A stretch of DNA of 64,000 nt from an uncultured Lachnospiraceae bacterium (GTDB lineage Bacteria > Bacillota > Clostridia > Lachnospirales > Lachnospiraceae). Position numbers and translations under genes: made by a program. The notes beneath the pieces were generated by a model. It had not been told where the DNA came from and did no database searches. It saw only the letters and a list, made by a program, of their open reading frames with translations. The stretch is from NCBI GenBank assembly GCA_910577165.1, contig CAJTLX010000007.1, positions 21,131 to 85,130 of the forward strand, given 5' to 3'. Positions 51,700-59,566 of this stretch are shown piece after piece (position 1 is the first letter of the stretch; each line of letters opens with the position of its first letter).

Positions 51700-53103
51700 T
51701 TAGCGCACCACCCCGACTTTGCCAACGCCATAATAGAGAAGTGCTTGTACTGCATCCGGACAGATTTCCTCCCCGCTTACCACAATCGGAACGGCGGGCG
51801 GGCAATGGTAAGCAGCTGGCCCCATCACCCGACCAACTGCATCCTTTGTCGGAAGAATCTCATAGGAAGAAAAAACTGCCTCCCTTACACTAAGCATACG
51901 GCGTGGCGGCAAAAAAGTCGGGGGACGGCGGCAAATTGCTTCCCTCACCGACATTTTTTTTATAAGAAAACACAGGCGTTCAAAATCCTCCTCCCCATTT
52001 TCGGGCGTAAACATCAACACAACAAAATCCGGGTCGGCATATTCACACTCTATACCCTCCGCACGCAAATATGCGGCAAATTCTTCCCCATAATAGCCGG
52101 ATTTTGCTGTGGCAATGGTCAATTTTAAGACCTCGTCCCCCTCTAGGAACCATCCGAGGGAACGCAATTCTTCACGCAATGCGTCCAGCCTTTTTACACA
52201 TCGTTCTAAATGATATGGATATCCGTCCATCAGGTACCGATTTGCCAGATCAAGCGATTGTAAAATAAGATAAGAAGGGCTGGTTGAACCAAAGAGCGCG
52301 AGTGCTTGCCTTGCATATACTGCCATTTTGGAAACCGCCCCCGAAATATGCAAATATGCTCCCCCTGTCAAAACAGGCAGTGTTTTATGTGCAGAATCAC
52401 AGCAGAGATCAGCACCCAGATCCAAAGGATGCAAGGGATTAGCTAAAAAATGCAGATATGCACCATGTGCATTATCCACCAAAAGCAGTGTACCATAACG
52501 ATGTGTTACTTCTGCAAGCGAACGAATATCCAAAATTCCACCGAGATAGTCAGGGCTGGTCAGATAGACAGCCATTACAGAACCTGGGAAAGATGAGAGT
52601 ATCCCGTCAAGCTTTTCCTTTGATATCATACAGCGGCAGAGCGTTAAATCCTCCCCTTGCCCTGTATCCTCCCTCTCGTCCCAAAGCCATACAATATCAA
52701 AGTCAAGCAGTGCCGCCGCCATCAAAAACGCTTTATGCGCATTCCGCGCCGCCACAACGATGGGGTGCGTTCTCGTCGGTAATTTCCCCCCATATTGCTC
52801 CTTAAAACGCATCAGTGCCAGAAAAAGCATTGCCCGAATGCACTGGGAAGAACCCTCTGTAGAATAAAAAGTTTGCGCGCTCCCAAACAGAGCAGAGGCA
52901 TTCTTCTCGCTTCTCGCAATAATTCCCTCCGCCTCATACAGAGAATCCGCCCCAGCAATCTCCGTAATATCCAAAGCCTCCACGCCAAGGATATCCCTTC
53001 CCTTATGACCCGGCATATGCAGCCGCACTGCGCCGCTTTTATTATAGTTGCACACAAAATCGCAGATGGGCGTTTCACACACTAAATTCTGCTCCTCCCT
53101 CAC
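51700..53103 (-). CDS. PLP-dependent decarboxylase-fold enzyme (Orn/Lys/Arg decarboxylase family)
   Basis: A 467-residue fold-type I PLP enzyme. The family motif LHMPGHKGRDILG is at about residues 28-40, TEGSSQCIRAMLFLAL corresponds to the cofactor loop, and the Schiff-base lysine is in DSAHKTLPVLTGGAYLH. It matches the short (about 480 aa) Firmicutes arginine/lysine decarboxylase type such as SpeA/YaaO. The GTG at 53103 (GTGA overlap with the upstream maturase stop) has GGAGG at 7-nt spacing. An alternative GTG at 53082 also has a good site. Lying in an operon with the SCIFF maturase is unusual; its substrate, Lys, Arg, Orn or something else, is not decided by sequence. Confidence 0.9.
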   Translation of the reverse strand: MREEQNLVCETPICDFVCNYNKSGAVRLHMPGHKGRDILGVEALDITEIAGADSLYEAEGIIARSEKNASALFGSAQTFYSTEGSSQCIRAMLFLALMRFKEQYGGKLPTRTHPIVVAARNAHKAFLMAAALLDFDIVWLWDEREDTGQGEDLTLCRCMISKEKLDGILSSFPGSVMAVYLTSPDYLGGILDIRSLAEVTHRYGTLLLVDNAHGAYLHFLANPLHPLDLGADLCCDSAHKTLPVLTGGAYLHISGAVSKMAVYARQALALFGSTSPSYLILQSLDLANRYLMDGYPYHLERCVKRLDALREELRSLGWFLEGDEVLKLTIATAKSGYYGEEFAAYLRAEGIECEYADPDFVVLMFTPENGEEDFERLCFLIKKMSVREAICRRPPTFLPPRRMLSVREAVFSSYEILPTKDAVGRVMGPAAYHCPPAVPIVVSGEEICPDAVQALLYYGVGKVGVVR

Positions 53104-54482
53104 TCCACTTCCTCCGCGCACGCCGCCTGTAACATAATCGCACATTCCATACGCTTGCGAAACAGTTTACAGCCGTACTCATAAATTCCACGCACAGAGC
53201 CAGATGCATGATAAGCATTTGCCGCACAACCTCCGGAACAATAAAGTTTAGCCCAACAATCTCTGCATTCAGGTCTTGCGTAAGCATTGCAGCCGCGAAA
53301 TTCTTCCTGCGCCTTATGATTTGATACACCATTCCAGATATCCCCCAGCCGGTATTTTTCTTCCCCGACAAACTGATGACAGGGATAGAGATCCCCCCAT
53401 GGCGTTACCGCCATATATTCCGTTCCCGACCCACATCCGGAAATTCTCTTATAAATACATGGTCCTTCGGTCAGATCGATCATATAGTGATAAAAAGTAA
53501 ATTCTCTGCCCTCCTTTTTGCGGGCAAGCATCATTTCTGCCAAACGCTCGTATTCGCGCAGCACAATCGGCAGATCTTCCTCAGTCAGTGCAGCCGCATC
53601 CCCCGGTGCGCAAACTACCGGCTCCATGCTAAGCTCTGTAAATCCAAGATCCAACATCGCTTCAATATCCTTTGTGAAATCCGGATTGGCATGGGTAAAT
53701 GTCCCGCGCATATAATAATTTTTCCCGCTGCGCGCGGCAACCAATTTCTGAAATTTCGGAACGATCGTTTCAAAACTGCCCCGCCCCGCATAATCGACAC
53801 GCAGCCGATCGTGAATTTCCCTGCGCCCATCAAGACTTAATACCACGTTGCTCATCTCACGATTTGCAAATGCAATCACATCATCATCGATCAGGATCCC
53901 ATTTGTAGTCAGTGTAAAACGAAAGTTTTTGTGGTGTTCCTTCTCAATACTGCGCGCGTACAAAACAAGCTGTTTTACTACTTCCCAGTTCATTAACGGC
54001 TCCCCGCCAAAAAAGTCCACCTCAAGGTTTGTGCGGTTTCCTGAATTTTCTACCAGAAAATCAAGTGCCCGCTTTCCCGTCTCAAAACTCATCAAAGCGC
54101 GCTCACCATGATATTTTCCCTGGCTCGCAAAACAATAGGCACAATTTAAATTACAAGAGTGCGCCACATGAAGACAGAGTGCCTTAATTACACTGTCGGA
54201 ACGCTCCTTAAATTCATCGGCGAGTGGTTCGTAGGTATCCGGCGTAAACAGTTTTCCCTGCTCTTTTAATGCGCGCACATCCGCAATGCAAAGTTTAATC
54301 TCCTCCTCATTTATTCCTTCTCGATTACCATATTTTCCTAAAATAGCAACTATAATTTCTTCTTCTTTTTTCTCCGGATAAAGCGCGATAATATCGTAAG
54401 CAACCTCATCCACAATATGTACTGACCCAGAACAAGTATCCAAAACAATATGATAACCATTCAATATATACTGATGTACCAT
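53100..54482 (-). CDS. scfB: SCIFF peptide maturase (radical SAM, SPASM domain)
   Basis: This radical-SAM enzyme installs thioether cross-links from cysteine sulfurs of the SCIFF peptide to alpha carbons. The 460-residue protein has an N-terminal RiPP-recognition region (MVHQYILNGYHIVLDTCSGS), the radical-SAM motif CNLNCAYCFASQG (CxxxCxxC, about residues 110-117), EVDFFGGEPLMNWEVVKQLV, and a C-terminal SPASM with many cysteines including PECRDCWAKLYCSGGCAANA. The ATG at 54482 follows GAGGGGAAAA. The precursor gene lies 202 bp upstream, beyond a terminator. The gene overlaps the PLP enzyme gene by 4 bp. Confidence 0.95.
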   Translation of the reverse strand: MVHQYILNGYHIVLDTCSGSVHIVDEVAYDIIALYPEKKEEEIIVAILGKYGNREGINEEEIKLCIADVRALKEQGKLFTPDTYEPLADEFKERSDSVIKALCLHVAHSCNLNCAYCFASQGKYHGERALMSFETGKRALDFLVENSGNRTNLEVDFFGGEPLMNWEVVKQLVLYARSIEKEHHKNFRFTLTTNGILIDDDVIAFANREMSNVVLSLDGRREIHDRLRVDYAGRGSFETIVPKFQKLVAARSGKNYYMRGTFTHANPDFTKDIEAMLDLGFTELSMEPVVCAPGDAAALTEEDLPIVLREYERLAEMMLARKKEGREFTFYHYMIDLTEGPCIYKRISGCGSGTEYMAVTPWGDLYPCHQFVGEEKYRLGDIWNGVSNHKAQEEFRGCNAYARPECRDCWAKLYCSGGCAANAYHASGSVRGIYEYGCKLFRKRMECAIMLQAACAEEVE

Positions 54483-54635
54483 TTTTCCCCTCATTCCGCC
54501 GCTGCCGCGACAATTGATAAAAATAAATCGCAATCGAGCAGGAAAAAAATTTTTCCCTTACCCGTAGCGCGGGGCGCGTGTTGCGTCAGCAACTAATTTC
54601 TATGTGTGTTTATCCACATTCGCACCCCTGTGCAT

Positions 54636-54670
54636 AGAAAAAGGGCTGCCGCAAATAAATTGTGACAGCC
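54636..54670 (-). terminator. Terminator between the SCIFF precursor and its maturase
   Basis: GGCTGCC (54644-54650) with CGCAA pairs across a short loop with TTGTGACAGCC (54660-54670). The minus strand continues CCCTTTTTCTATG. A partial terminator here would make more precursor than maturase transcript, as is common for such RiPP loci. Confidence 0.8.
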
Positions 54671-54683
54671 TCTCTGCGATATT

Positions 54684-54833
54684 TTACTGTTCGCTCTTCT
54701 TCTCACACTTCTGATTTGCAATTCCACAGCTGGTCTTGCATGCGGACTGGCAGGAAGTCTGGCACTCTCCACAGCCACCCTTCTTTGCAGTCTCGCAAAG
54801 ATTTTTGGTCTTCAATGTCTGAATTCTCTTCAT
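54684..54833 (-). CDS. scfA: SCIFF RiPP precursor peptide (49 aa)
   Basis: This is the 'six cysteines in forty-five' peptide: MKRIQTLKTKNLCETAKK at the start, followed by GGCGECQTSCQSACKTSCG with cysteines at 21, 24, 28, 32 and 36, and others at 13 and 43. The SCQSACKTSC block is the family's conserved core. It is a ribosomally made peptide modified by the neighbouring radical-SAM maturase to hold thioether links. The ATG has GGAGAG at 8-nt spacing and its own promoter. SCIFF occurs almost universally in Clostridia, and its biological role is unknown. Confidence 0.95.
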   Translation of the reverse strand: MKRIQTLKTKNLCETAKKGGCGECQTSCQSACKTSCGIANQKCEKKSEQ

Positions 54834-54900
54834 TGCACTCTCTCCAATTCTCAAATTTTTTCCCGGACAGCAAAAACTGTTCTCGGTTTAATTCGAAAAA

Positions 54901-54929
54901 AGTATAGCATAGCTAAAATGAAAAGTCAA
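54901..54929 (-). promoter_or_regulatory. Sigma-A promoter of the SCIFF precursor
   Basis: On the minus strand TTGACT (54929-54924) and TGCTATACT (TATACT at 54906-54901) are separated by 17 bp. The start is about 60 bp upstream of the scfA ATG. Confidence 0.82.
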
Positions 54930-55006
54930 GAATCGCATCTGCAAAAAATAATACAATGTAAAATATCACGCAAAATGGAAAGTAATTTCGAATTTTCAGA
55001 TGCACA

Positions 55007-55507
55007 TTAGCAGCAGGAAAATCCTTCCTGAGCCTCGCCGTTGATTACAGGATAAGCCATCCCTTCGGTCACGTTGATATAAACTTCGATACTCTTTAAT
55101 GCGGACTCTTTGTTTCCGGCGGCAATCCATCTCTCTTTTGCCGTCTCCGCAACGTTCTTTGTCTCGATGTTCTTTCCCTCAAACTGAATGATCACTGCGG
55201 AATCCACAGTCTTTGCCGCACGGACAGAGGAAACCTTCTTTGTCTCCTCCACAATCTTCCCCGGCTTTTCTACTTTCTCCACGTTTTTCTTCACGGTTCT
55301 AGAAGCCCTCTTTCTCGTTACTTTCGGCACTTCTTCCTCCACGGCTGTCTGCTCTTCAACGACAACCTTCGCCGCGTTCTTCGGCGGTCTGCCCGGTCTG
55401 CGCTTTGGCTCCGCTGCAACTTCCTTTGTCTCAACCTTTGCAGCTTCCTGCTCCACTGCTGCATTTTCTACTTCTGCCGGAACTGGATTTCTTTTTCCTC
55501 TTGGCAT
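55007..55507 (-). CDS. AT-hook-like basic protein with cysteine-rich C-terminus
   Basis: A 166-residue protein. The N-terminal 90 residues are low-complexity (Lys, Glu, Val, Ala-rich) with an AT-hook-like core KRRPGRPPKNAA at about residues 36-47 and a second basic patch TRKRASRTVKKN. The C-terminal 70 residues form a compact domain (SAVIIQFEGKNIETKNVAET to YINVTEGMAYPVING) ending in FSCC. It matches the DUF6465-type pattern of Clostridia. DNA binding is suggested by the AT-hook, nothing more. The ATG at 55507 follows GGAGA. A hairpin leader of about 170 nt lies upstream. Confidence 0.8.
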   Translation of the reverse strand: MPRGKRNPVPAEVENAAVEQEAAKVETKEVAAEPKRRPGRPPKNAAKVVVEEQTAVEEEVPKVTRKRASRTVKKNVEKVEKPGKIVEETKKVSSVRAAKTVDSAVIIQFEGKNIETKNVAETAKERWIAAGNKESALKSIEVYINVTEGMAYPVINGEAQEGFSCC

Positions 55508-55524
55508 AAATATATCTCCATTTC

Positions 55525-55565
55525 TGCGCTGCTTATTAATAATACGCTTTTGTGTAAGCAGCGCA
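55525..55565. promoter_or_regulatory. Inverted repeat in the leader of the AT-hook-like gene
   Basis: TGCGCTGCTTA (55525-55535) and TAAGCAGCGCA (55555-55565) are perfect 11-bp complements with a 19-nt loop. On the minus strand the hairpin ends just before the ribosome site GGAGA of the gene at 55507. No T-run follows, so it is more likely a regulatory leader than a terminator. Confidence 0.55.
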
Positions 55566-55682
55566 CAGGCACAAAACGTATTTTTAAATCTCCCTGTTCC
55601 TGTTCTGAAAATAATCACATCCAATTATTTGCGACTATGTATTTTCAGTTTTTTTGTAACAGGTTTAATGTTTACGCAAAAG

Positions 55683-55711
55683 ATAATATTACAAATACAG
55701 AAAAAATGCAA
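55683..55711 (-). promoter_or_regulatory. Sigma-A promoter for the AT-hook-like gene
   Basis: On the minus strand TTGCAT (55711-55706) and TATTAT (55688-55683) are separated by 17 bp. The resulting leader is about 170 nt, long for this genome, and includes the inverted repeat at 55525-55565. Confidence 0.5.
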
Positions 55712-55831
55712 GCAAAAAATATTTTATTTTTGCAGAATATCATAATTTTTTTTTAAATACCAAATTTTTTAGTGAATTTACATTATATTTTTATTAAAGT
55801 TTTTTTGGAAAAAATATAATCGTTCTTTTTT

Positions 55832-56833
55832 TTATGAAAGAACTTCCCGATATACGCGCAGAACATTTTTATAAAATATTCCCTCAATCTGCGCCCCGGA
55901 AAATCCCGCCCGAAAAAGTGCATCCTCAAGCATCGGCAAATATGATGCATCACAAAGTTCTGGGTTTGTCGTGATCCCATCAAAATCTGAACCAAGCCCT
56001 ATACATTCCGTTCCGGCTACCTTCGCGATATATTCAATATGTGAAACAACTTGTGCGATACCCGCACACAATTCTTCTTCCTTTGCAGGTGTATGCAAAA
56101 AGGAAGGTTCAAAATTTATCCCGGTCACGCCGCCACACTCCGCAAGTTTTTTTAACATATCATCCGTTAAATTTCGGACATTTGCACAGATAGAACGCGC
56201 GTTCGAATGACTTGCCACAAAAGGTTTTTTTGTATATTTTACCACATTGTAAAATCCCGCATCCGATAAATGAGAAACATCCACAATTATGCCGAGCCTC
56301 TCCATCTCCTGCAAAAATTCCACCCCTGTTTTCGTGAGTCCCCGATCGGTATCAGGTATGCCGGACAAAGAATTTTCCCCAAGAGATTTTCTTTTATTAG
56401 GGTATCCTAATTCATTTGGATAATTCCAAGTCAGCGTAAGCATACGTACTCCAAGACGGTAAAAATCGCGCAGAAAGGCAGGATTTCCCTTGCACACTCC
56501 CCCTTCCTCGACGGTCAGCATCGCAGATATCTTCCCCGCCTTTTTGTTTCTTACTATCTCCTCGTAATTTTTTACCGGGGCGATTAAATCGCTGTTTTCC
56601 TCCATCTCCTCATAAAAAGTATCCACTAATTCCATACACCACTCGAACGGATTTTCGCGCTTTTTCAGATCGACAAACAGTGCAAAATTTTGAAGCAGGT
56701 AATCCCCCCTCCTCATTTTTTCCAGATCGATATGCAATTTATTTTTTCTTAGACAAGTCCCCTCCGGATATTCTTTTTTGCGATCATAGAGAATTTCGGA
56801 TATGGTATCGCAATGCATATCCACCACTTTCAT
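55832..56833 (-). CDS. Membrane-dipeptidase-family (M19) peptidase
   Basis: A 333-residue renal-dipeptidase-type metallopeptidase (peptidase M19). Zinc ligands are visible in MHCDTISEIL, the Glu of LTVEEGG, IVDVSHLSDAGF, FVASHSNARSIC and LGSDFDGI. No signal peptide is present; the protein is cytoplasmic despite the family name. The ATG follows AGGGGGAAAT. It probably cleaves dipeptides, possibly D,L-dipeptides of the cell wall. It stands alone, with no operon partner. Confidence 0.93.
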   Translation of the reverse strand: MKVVDMHCDTISEILYDRKKEYPEGTCLRKNKLHIDLEKMRRGDYLLQNFALFVDLKKRENPFEWCMELVDTFYEEMEENSDLIAPVKNYEEIVRNKKAGKISAMLTVEEGGVCKGNPAFLRDFYRLGVRMLTLTWNYPNELGYPNKRKSLGENSLSGIPDTDRGLTKTGVEFLQEMERLGIIVDVSHLSDAGFYNVVKYTKKPFVASHSNARSICANVRNLTDDMLKKLAECGGVTGINFEPSFLHTPAKEEELCAGIAQVVSHIEYIAKVAGTECIGLGSDFDGITTNPELCDASYLPMLEDALFRAGFSGAQIEGIFYKNVLRVYREVLS

Positions 56834-57021
56834 ATAAATTTCCCCCTAATTCCTTTCCTATTATATGTATTCACATAATCCTAAATTTATTTCCGTAAAT
56901 ATAATATATTTTTCCGGTTAAAAAACTTACCTGTTTTAGTGAATCAAATAAATCCTCCATTTATTTTTGACTCTTTTTTCGCAAGAAGAGCACCACCTTT
57001 GAAGTGGGAAGAGCGCGTCAC

Positions 57022-57492
57022 CTACACAGTTAAATCCACACACATGGCATCAAGATAAGAAATCAATTCTTCCCTTCTTACAAAAATCTGTCCACCCCGC
57101 ACTCCGGCACTGACGGCAATCTGATCAAATAAGATTGCCGTCTCATCAAAATATGTTGGGAACTTTTTCTTCATTCCCACTGGAGAGCATCCTCCCCGAA
57201 CATAGCCAGTCAGACTTAAAAGTTCTCTTACATGTACCAGCTCGATCCTTTTATCCCCGACGACCTGCGCCGCTTTTTTCAGATCTAGTTCTTCCGCCAC
57301 AGGAATACAAAATACCAGATAACCCCGCTTTTCGCCATGCGCCACTAATGTTTTAAACACCTGTTCGACCGGAAGTCCCGTTTGCTCGGCTACATAAACC
57401 CCCGACAAATGATCCTCGTCCACTTTATATTCTCTAAGTTCATATTCAATTCCCGCCTGCGTTAAAAGCCGCATTGCGTTCGTCTTTACCAT
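57022..57492 (-). CDS. ybaK: Cys-tRNA(Pro) deacylase YbaK
   Basis: This editing enzyme hydrolyses Cys-tRNA(Pro). The 156-residue protein has the YbaK/ProX fold with KTLVAHGEKRGYLVFCIPVA (catalytic lysine), the KKAAQVVGDKRIELV segment and GYVRGGCSPVGMKKKFPTYF, both diagnostic. The ATG at 57492 (MVKTNAMRLL) follows GAGGGGG; its first 47 bases overlap the 3' end of the rng gene in another frame. It is the last gene of the radical-SAM/RNase G operon. Confidence 0.92.
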   Translation of the reverse strand: MVKTNAMRLLTQAGIEYELREYKVDEDHLSGVYVAEQTGLPVEQVFKTLVAHGEKRGYLVFCIPVAEELDLKKAAQVVGDKRIELVHVRELLSLTGYVRGGCSPVGMKKKFPTYFDETAILFDQIAVSAGVRGGQIFVRREELISYLDAMCVDLTV

Positions 57493-58690
57493 TTTCCAGC
57501 CCCCTCTCAAATCCCTCTTCATACAGCGGTCTGCGCACTTTTTTCCTTGTAATTTCTACAAGGTGCAGCGGTGTCATATCCACGAAAGTTGTCTTTATCG
57601 GATCGGCGGCCAAATATTCTTTTAGGGTCTGCAAAAGAATTTCATCCGAAGCTTTCTCCTCCATATCGATAAAATCGACCAGAATAATCCCTGAAAGATT
57701 TCTCAGCCGGATTTGATAGGCAATCTCCCTTGCCGCCTCCAAATTGATTTTTAAGAAATAGTCTTCCCCCCTGCCCTTGCCTTTTACCGCTTTTCCGGTA
57801 TTCACATCGATCACTGTCAATGCCTCCGTTGGCTCAATTACCAAACTTGCACCGCTCTTTAACCAGACTTTTTTTTGCAGTGCCTCTCTTAATCGATGTT
57901 CAAAAGAATAGAGCGTTTTTAGCGGAAGTTCCTCCACATATAATTTAAGCTTGTCTAAATCTTTTGGATAAAATTCCAAAAGATATGATCGGATCTCCTC
58001 ATAAAGTGTGGACTCATCCGTAAGAATCTCGTCAAGTTCCCCCCGATACTGATCGCGCAAACTGCAAAGATAAGCGGGCAGCGATTCTTCCAAAACCGAA
58101 AAGCGTGTGCGATGTACCCCATGCGCACAAATTTTTTCGTAGCGTTTCTTTAAAACGAAAATCTCTTCGGCAAGTTCCTTGTCCGAAACTTCCGCTGCAT
58201 TTGTACGCACAATAAACCCGTAATCTTCCCCCGCATACTGCCCGAAAAATTCCCGTAAATACACGCGCCGATCAGAATCCAAAATTTTTGCAGAAATGCC
58301 GATACCCGGTTTTCCGTGGATTAGCACCGCATATTTTCCGGTTAAGTTAAGTGCGCAGGTCACCGAGGCCAGTTTTGATTTGATTGGTTCACGCATAACC
58401 TGAACCACCAATTCATCCCCCGCATGAATTTTCCCGTCTGCGTGTACGTTTGCTGTAATTGGTGGTATGGACTCATCAAGAGCCAAGTAACTCATTACCC
58501 CAGGGGTTAACTCTACAAAAGCCGCATTGATATTTGTCACAATATTTTTCACTTTTCCAATATAGATCCCACCAATACAGATCTTTGCGCGATTCCCTTC
58601 CTCCACTGCAATCTGCACTAAATGCCTGTTTTCGTAAAGAGCGGAAATAATTTTTCCCTGATACGGGGTAATTAAAAGTTTATCCCCCAT
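57446..58690 (-). CDS. rng: Ribonuclease G
   Basis: A single-strand endonuclease of the RNase E/G family. The 414-residue protein has an N-terminal S1 domain (about residues 35-115; GGIYIGKVKNIVTNINAAFV), the RNase H-like domain, and the catalytic DNase I-like region with ALTVIDVNTGKAVKG and GIILVDFIDMEE, which supply the metal-binding aspartates. It lacks the long scaffold of RNase E and the usual C-terminal zinc-link cysteines are not obvious. Its 3' end overlaps ybaK by 47 bp, and it starts 3 bp after the DUF2344 gene. Confidence 0.95.
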   Translation of the reverse strand: MGDKLLITPYQGKIISALYENRHLVQIAVEEGNRAKICIGGIYIGKVKNIVTNINAAFVELTPGVMSYLALDESIPPITANVHADGKIHAGDELVVQVMREPIKSKLASVTCALNLTGKYAVLIHGKPGIGISAKILDSDRRVYLREFFGQYAGEDYGFIVRTNAAEVSDKELAEEIFVLKKRYEKICAHGVHRTRFSVLEESLPAYLCSLRDQYRGELDEILTDESTLYEEIRSYLLEFYPKDLDKLKLYVEELPLKTLYSFEHRLREALQKKVWLKSGASLVIEPTEALTVIDVNTGKAVKGKGRGEDYFLKINLEAAREIAYQIRLRNLSGIILVDFIDMEEKASDEILLQTLKEYLAADPIKTTFVDMTPLHLVEITRKKVRRPLYEEGFERGLENGKDERNAAFNAGGN

Positions 58691-58693
58691 AGG

Positions 58694-59566
58694 CTACTCC
58701 TCCACCCGGTGAAACTTCCATAGAGGCACTAGCTTTCTGCCCATCTCCCCGGTATTTAGACTTTCTTTGTCCTCTTGCATACAAAGATCGCCGTAGATCT
58801 CCATCCGGTGAAATTGCAGTCCTTCTTCTTTGTAGGGCAATCCATATGCCTTACAAAAACTTTCCATTACCAGTTCCGGTTTTAAATTATTTACACTGCC
58901 GCTGGAAAGTTTCAAAAAAACACGGAGTTTATTTTTGTATTCTTGTGCATGGGAAATTCCCTCCTCTGCGATTTTCTTTTTTTCTTCCTCCGTCAGATCC
59001 TGCGAAAACTCCCCGCTCAAAAGATCCTCCCTCTCAAATCCCCATGCAAAAATCATTGGTCGGATATCCACGATCTGCGCACTTTTTTTTGATTCTTTCT
59101 CCGCCATAATTTCTGACCGCTGCAAAAATTCTGTAAATTTTTCATGAAATCGCTGGAAATACTCTGCGTATTCTTTTCCGTCCACTTCCATATCCTTAAT
59201 GGAAACCATATAGTCCGCACAGGCGGTTAATGCCATGATGGATTCCTTTTTTTGCCCCGGCTTCCAGTCGGAAAGCCCTGTTGCGGACTGCACATAAAAT
59301 CCTTCCGTCAGCGCGGAATTTAAGCGGGTTGTTATCTCTTCTAACGGATATTCCTTTTTAAATTCCACATCCATATATTCCCCGTCACTTGTCTGTCCAA
59401 GACCGAGCGGTGCGGCAAAATATAAAAGTGGATGAGGGTTAAACCCTTCTGAATATGCTACAGTAAGACCTGAGCGGCGGATTGCCTTCTGAAAATACCG
59501 CACAAGATCCAGATGACCAATAAATTTAGTAAATCCATATTTTGAAAATTTCACGCGCACTATCAT
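58694..59566 (-). CDS. TIGR03936-family radical-SAM-linked protein (DUF2344)
   Basis: A 290-residue protein of the DUF2344/TIGR03936 family, usually encoded with, or fused to, the TIGR03960 radical-SAM protein. The N-terminus (KFSKYGFTKFIGHLDLVRYF, then SGLTVAYSEGFNPHPLLYFA) is diagnostic. It has no membrane helix. It overlaps the radical-SAM gene by 4 bp (ATGA) and is followed by rng after 3 bp. A role in tRNA or rRNA modification has been suggested from the context but is not established. Confidence 0.9.
   Translation of the reverse strand: MIVRVKFSKYGFTKFIGHLDLVRYFQKAIRRSGLTVAYSEGFNPHPLLYFAAPLGLGQTSDGEYMDVEFKKEYPLEEITTRLNSALTEGFYVQSATGLSDWKPGQKKESIMALTACADYMVSIKDMEVDGKEYAEYFQRFHEKFTEFLQRSEIMAEKESKKSAQIVDIRPMIFAWGFEREDLLSGEFSQDLTEEEKKKIAEEGISHAQEYKNKLRVFLKLSSGSVNNLKPELVMESFCKAYGLPYKEEGLQFHRMEIYGDLCMQEDKESLNTGEMGRKLVPLWKFHRVEE

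Noticed and set aside
54593..54778. 61-residue minus-strand frame over the SCIFF region
   Set aside because: It lies in a different frame from the SCIFF peptide, runs through its terminator, and has no ribosome site or recognisable family.
56900..57021. CCACTT/AGGTGG hairpin after ybaK as a terminator
   Set aside because: The stem needs a G-U pair and the following T-run is broken; it could not be distinguished from chance.
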